From: UBA2279 sp041595875
GTDB taxonomy: Bacteria; Actinomycetota; Coriobacteriia; Anaerosomatales; Anaerosomataceae
Direction: 5' to 3'
DNA length: 64,000 bases
NCBI GenBank assembly: GCA_041595875.1
Contig: JBFHJN010000005.1
Coordinates: 8,171-72,170, forward strand
In this document: positions 61,515 through 64,000 of the stretch, in pieces
How positions within the stretch are numbered: position 1 is the stretch's first letter
Layout of the letters: each line of letters starts with the position of its first letter
Program-made: the position numbers and the translations under genes
The notes under the pieces: model-generated
What the model saw: only the letters and a program-made list of their open reading frames with translations
Databases searched by the model: none
What the model was told of the DNA's origin: nothing

Positions 61515-62384
61515 CTAGCCGATGAGTCGGTCTATAACGGCACCGGCACCTACGACCACCGCGATGACTCCGTTCACGGTGAAGAATGCGGCGTTCACTC
61601 GAGTCAGATCATCCGCCTTCACGATGCTGTTCTCATACCACATGAGGGCGGCCGCCACACCCACACCCGCGTACCAGGGCCAACCCGCGCCTGCGAGAAG
61701 CCCGCCTGCCACCAGAAGGGCGACCGTCAGCAAGTGAGCGATGCGCGTCTGCACAAGAGCGCTTCTGACCCCAAGATCGGCCGGCATCGAATGCACACCA
61801 TCGCGGACGTCGCACTCGACATCCTGAGTGGCGTAGATGATGTCGAAACCTGCCGTCCAAAGCGCCACAGCGGCACCCAGGACCCACGGAGCCGGATCGC
61901 CGACAGACCCGCTCACGGCGACCCATGCGCCCACCGGCGCAAGGCCCAGGCACAGACCGAGCCAGTAGTGGCACAGCGGCGTGAAGCGCTTCGTGTACGG
62001 ATAGATCACAAACACCCCGAGCACGATGGGCCACAGCCAGCGAATGATGGGCTCCAGCTGCCACACAGCGAACAGGAACGTCCCCAGCACAACAGCCGAG
62101 AACAGCCACAGCTCCCACGCCTTGATGAGCCCTGCAGGGATCGCACGCCCTGCCGTTCTGGGGTTTCGGGCGTCTATCTCCTTGTCCGCGGCGCGGTTGA
62201 CGACAAACGCGAAACTGCGCGCGCCTACCATCGCCACGGTCACCCACACGAACTCAGACAATGTGGGCCAGCCAGGGGCCGCCGCGTACAGTGCGCCGAT
62301 GTATGCGTACGGGAGCGCGAATATCGAGTGCTCGAACTTGACGAGCTCCAACAGCACCCTGGTCTTCTCGGCTATCTTGCTCAC
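61515..62384 (-). CDS. UbiA-family prenyltransferase (MqnP-like)
   Basis: 289-residue polytopic membrane enzyme that attaches a polyprenyl chain to an aromatic acid. Asp-rich motifs are NRAADKEIDARNPRTAGRAI (first) and YATQDVECDVRDGVHSM (second). With ubiD and ubiX adjacent, the probable substrate is the dihydroxynaphthoate of the futalosine menaquinone route (inference). The GTG at 62384 overlaps the ubiD stop by 4 bp. Confidence 0.88.
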   Translation of the reverse strand: MSKIAEKTRVLLELVKFEHSIFALPYAYIGALYAAAPGWPTLSEFVWVTVAMVGARSFAFVVNRAADKEIDARNPRTAGRAIPAGLIKAWELWLFSAVVLGTFLFAVWQLEPIIRWLWPIVLGVFVIYPYTKRFTPLCHYWLGLCLGLAPVGAWVAVSGSVGDPAPWVLGAAVALWTAGFDIIYATQDVECDVRDGVHSMPADLGVRSALVQTRIAHLLTVALLVAGGLLAGAGWPWYAGVGVAAALMWYENSIVKADDLTRVNAAFFTVNGVIAVVVGAGAVIDRLIG

Positions 62385-63871
62385 AGACCGAGCTCGTCCC
62401 ACATCGCGTTCACACGGGCGGTGACCTCGGGCGTCATCTTCATAGGCTCGGGCCACTCGCGGGTATGCCCTTCACCGGGAACGGGACGCGTGGCATCAAT
62501 CCCCATCTTGTAGCCGAAGCTCTCGAAGTTACTGGAATGGTCAAGCTTGTCGAGAGGACCCTTGCTGATGAGCAGGTCCCTGCTTGGATCGACGTTGTTG
62601 AAGCAACGCCAGGCCACCTGGGAGTAGTCGTGGCAGTCGACTTCCTCATCGACGACGATGACGTACTTGGTGAGCATCATCTGCCCTATGGACCATGCGA
62701 AATTCATGACGCGAAACGCCTGGCCCGCGAACTCCTTCTTGATCTGGAATATGGCGCAGTTGTGGAACACGCCCTCCAAAGGCAGGTCGTAGTCGATGAC
62801 CTCAGGCAGCATCGCCCGGATCACCGGCAGAAACAGCCTCTCGGTCGCCTTACCCAGGTAGCAGTCCTCCATGGGCGGCTGGCCGACGATCGTGGCGGGA
62901 TAGATCGCGTCTTTGCGCATAGTGATGGCTTCTACGTGGAATACCGGGAAGTCGTCAGCCAGCGAGTAGTAGCCGGTGTGATCGCCGAACGGACCTTCCC
63001 AACGCGTCTCACCGATCTCCACGTAGCCTTCAAGCACGATCTCCGCGTGCGCGGGGACAAGGAGGTCGTTGGTCAGGCACTTGACGACCTCCACGCTCTC
63101 GCCGCGCAAGATACCGGATAGCAGGTACTCGTCGATGATGGGCGGTGCGGGTGCGGTGGCCGAGAAGATAGTGGTCGGGTCGGCACCGAGCGCGACGGAG
63201 ACCGGCATCCGGCTCTCCCCCGCCTCCTGCCACTCACGCATGTTCTTCGCACCATCATGGTGCTTGTGGATGTGGAGCCCTGTCGTGTTCCGATCGAAGA
63301 CCTGCAATCGGTACATGCCGATATTCGGCTTGCCCTTGAGATCGCGCGTCACGACGAGCGGCAGCGTCACAAAGGGCCCGCCGTCCTCCGGCCACGTGGT
63401 CAAGACGGGCAGCTTGCTCAAGTCGACCTCGTCACCGCGAAGGACTACCTGCTGACACTCCGCCTTCGCGGCCTTGACCTCGCGCGCGCCGGCGCCGGCC
63501 AGGTCTTTAAGCCCCATCAGTGCGTCGAGCTTGCCCTTCATTGAAGCGGGCATATCCATCGGCAACAGATCCATCAGCTGCTTGCCTTTGGCGTCAAGGT
63601 CTCGCCACGTTCCCGTCTCGGCGTCTACACCGAGCGCCCAAGCCATGCGGTCATAGCTACCCATGAGGTTGATGACGACGGGCATTCCGTATCGCTCGCC
63701 AGTGGAGCGATTGATAGGATTCTCAAAAAGCAGCGCCGGGCCGACGGCCTTGCTCACCCGGTCGGTGATCTCGCATATCTCCAGAAACGGGTCAACCTCG
63801 GCGGATATGCGCTTCAGCTGCCCTTTGCTCTCAAGCAACGCCATGAAATCACGCAGGTCGTTGATGGCCAT
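62381..63871 (-). CDS. ubiD: UbiD-family decarboxylase (menaquinone type)
   Basis: 496-residue prFMN-dependent decarboxylase removing the ring carboxyl after prenylation. EGPFGDHTGYYSLADDFPVF is the family hallmark; the N-terminal DLRDFMALLESKGQLKRIS and FNNVDPSRDLLISKGPLDKL are also typical. The ATG at 63871 has GGAGGG nearby. First gene of the set ubiD-ubiA-ubiX-yqhA. Confidence 0.93.
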   Translation of the reverse strand: MAINDLRDFMALLESKGQLKRISAEVDPFLEICEITDRVSKAVGPALLFENPINRSTGERYGMPVVINLMGSYDRMAWALGVDAETGTWRDLDAKGKQLMDLLPMDMPASMKGKLDALMGLKDLAGAGAREVKAAKAECQQVVLRGDEVDLSKLPVLTTWPEDGGPFVTLPLVVTRDLKGKPNIGMYRLQVFDRNTTGLHIHKHHDGAKNMREWQEAGESRMPVSVALGADPTTIFSATAPAPPIIDEYLLSGILRGESVEVVKCLTNDLLVPAHAEIVLEGYVEIGETRWEGPFGDHTGYYSLADDFPVFHVEAITMRKDAIYPATIVGQPPMEDCYLGKATERLFLPVIRAMLPEVIDYDLPLEGVFHNCAIFQIKKEFAGQAFRVMNFAWSIGQMMLTKYVIVVDEEVDCHDYSQVAWRCFNNVDPSRDLLISKGPLDKLDHSSNFESFGYKMGIDATRPVPGEGHTREWPEPMKMTPEVTARVNAMWDELGL

Positions 63872-63949
63872 GTGCCCTCCTTGGCAGATCGGCGCCTCAG
63901 GGCGCACCTCAGCATGATACCGCGGGCAAACACCCGCTACCACAAACGG

Positions 63950-64000
63950 TCAGAGTCCTAGTTCGGCCTCAAGGGAATCGAACGTGGTGATGGGACGGGG
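63950..64000 (-). CDS. C-terminal end of an unidentified gene
   Basis: Only the last 16 codons are present: PRPITTFDSLEAELGL then TGA at 63950-63952. Too short to identify. It lies 78 bp upstream of ubiD in the same direction, so it could be another menaquinone gene, but nothing here shows it. Confidence 0.35.
   Translation of the reverse strand, partial: PRPITTFDSLEAELGL

Noticed and set aside
1..64000. CRISPR arrays, insertion sequences, prophage or integrase genes
   Set aside because: I found no regular direct repeats, transposase or integrase-like proteins; the tRNA loci show no attachment-site duplications.

Overview
This high-GC window looks like chromosomal DNA of an anaerobic, H2-metabolising actinobacterium. 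A deep-branching Coriobacteriia lineage (OPB41/Anaerosomatales-like) is my best guess. The guess rests on the mix of a six-gene Rnf complex, two unrelated [NiFe]-type hydrogenases, late menaquinone genes of the UbiA/UbiD/UbiX (futalosine-type) set, CWB2 cell-wall repeats and a bacillithiol-type deacetylase. It is an inference from gene content; no rRNA is present. Genes are densely packed, often with 4-bp start/stop overlaps, and GTG and TTG starts are common. I see no insertion sequence, prophage or CRISPR array.

Layout. 1-9981 (minus): one long cell-shape and RNA operon, mreB-mreC-mreD-mrdA-rodA, then a DUF697 protein, a radical SAM pair and RNase G. 10183-16808 (minus): rnfCDGEAB followed by a NusG-II protein, a Gx transporter and radC, ending at a terminator. 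16923-20811 (minus): a group 3b-type NAD(P)-linked hydrogenase in the order hydBGDA, with ndk upstream. 21347-31128: a TPR protein, cyclophilin, an EF-G paralogue, tRNA-Arg, a lipid kinase, plsY, a ferredoxin, and a BshC-like/BshB1-like/GT2/OsmC group. 31158-40279: a receiver-PilT fusion, rlmD, a cytochrome b5-like protein, a Crp/Fnr regulator, a 1022-residue FAD/Fe-S oxidoreductase, and small genes. 40874-45105 (plus): a membrane-bound hydrogenase operon. 45102-57679: a two-component system, transketolase, an IMPase-like phosphatase, acs, a structured RNA candidate, ferredoxin, degV, hit, xseAB, rnd and a second lipid kinase. 57676-63871: a CWB2-L,D-transpeptidase, tRNAs Val, Gly and Cys, yqhA, and ubiX/ubiA/ubiD.

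Main discovery. The hydrogenase large subunit at 42088 appears to end at an in-frame TGA immediately after Asp-Pro. Reading through the TGA continues with I-G-C-A-V-H, exactly completing the [NiFe] C-terminal motif DPCxxCxxH with selenocysteine in place of the first Cys. A 20-residue tail then runs to a TAG that abuts the cytochrome b start. A 17-nt hairpin begins 11 nt after the TGA, as expected for a bacterial SECIS. The real gene is therefore 42088-43755, encoding a [NiFeSe] hydrogenase, and standard gene calling would cut off its active site. The operon also encodes a Tat-exported small subunit, a cytochrome b and the maturation protease.

How the parts fit together. The exported hydrogenase can pass electrons from H2 through cytochrome b to the menaquinone made with UbiA/UbiD/UbiX. 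The cytoplasmic HydBGDA enzyme links H2 to NAD(P)H. Rnf couples ferredoxin and NAD+ to an ion gradient. The ferredoxins and the FAD/Fe-S oxidoreductase add soluble redox links. The second strongest lead is a well-folded, independently promoted and terminated RNA candidate of about 180 nt at 52103-52285, between acs and a ferredoxin gene.
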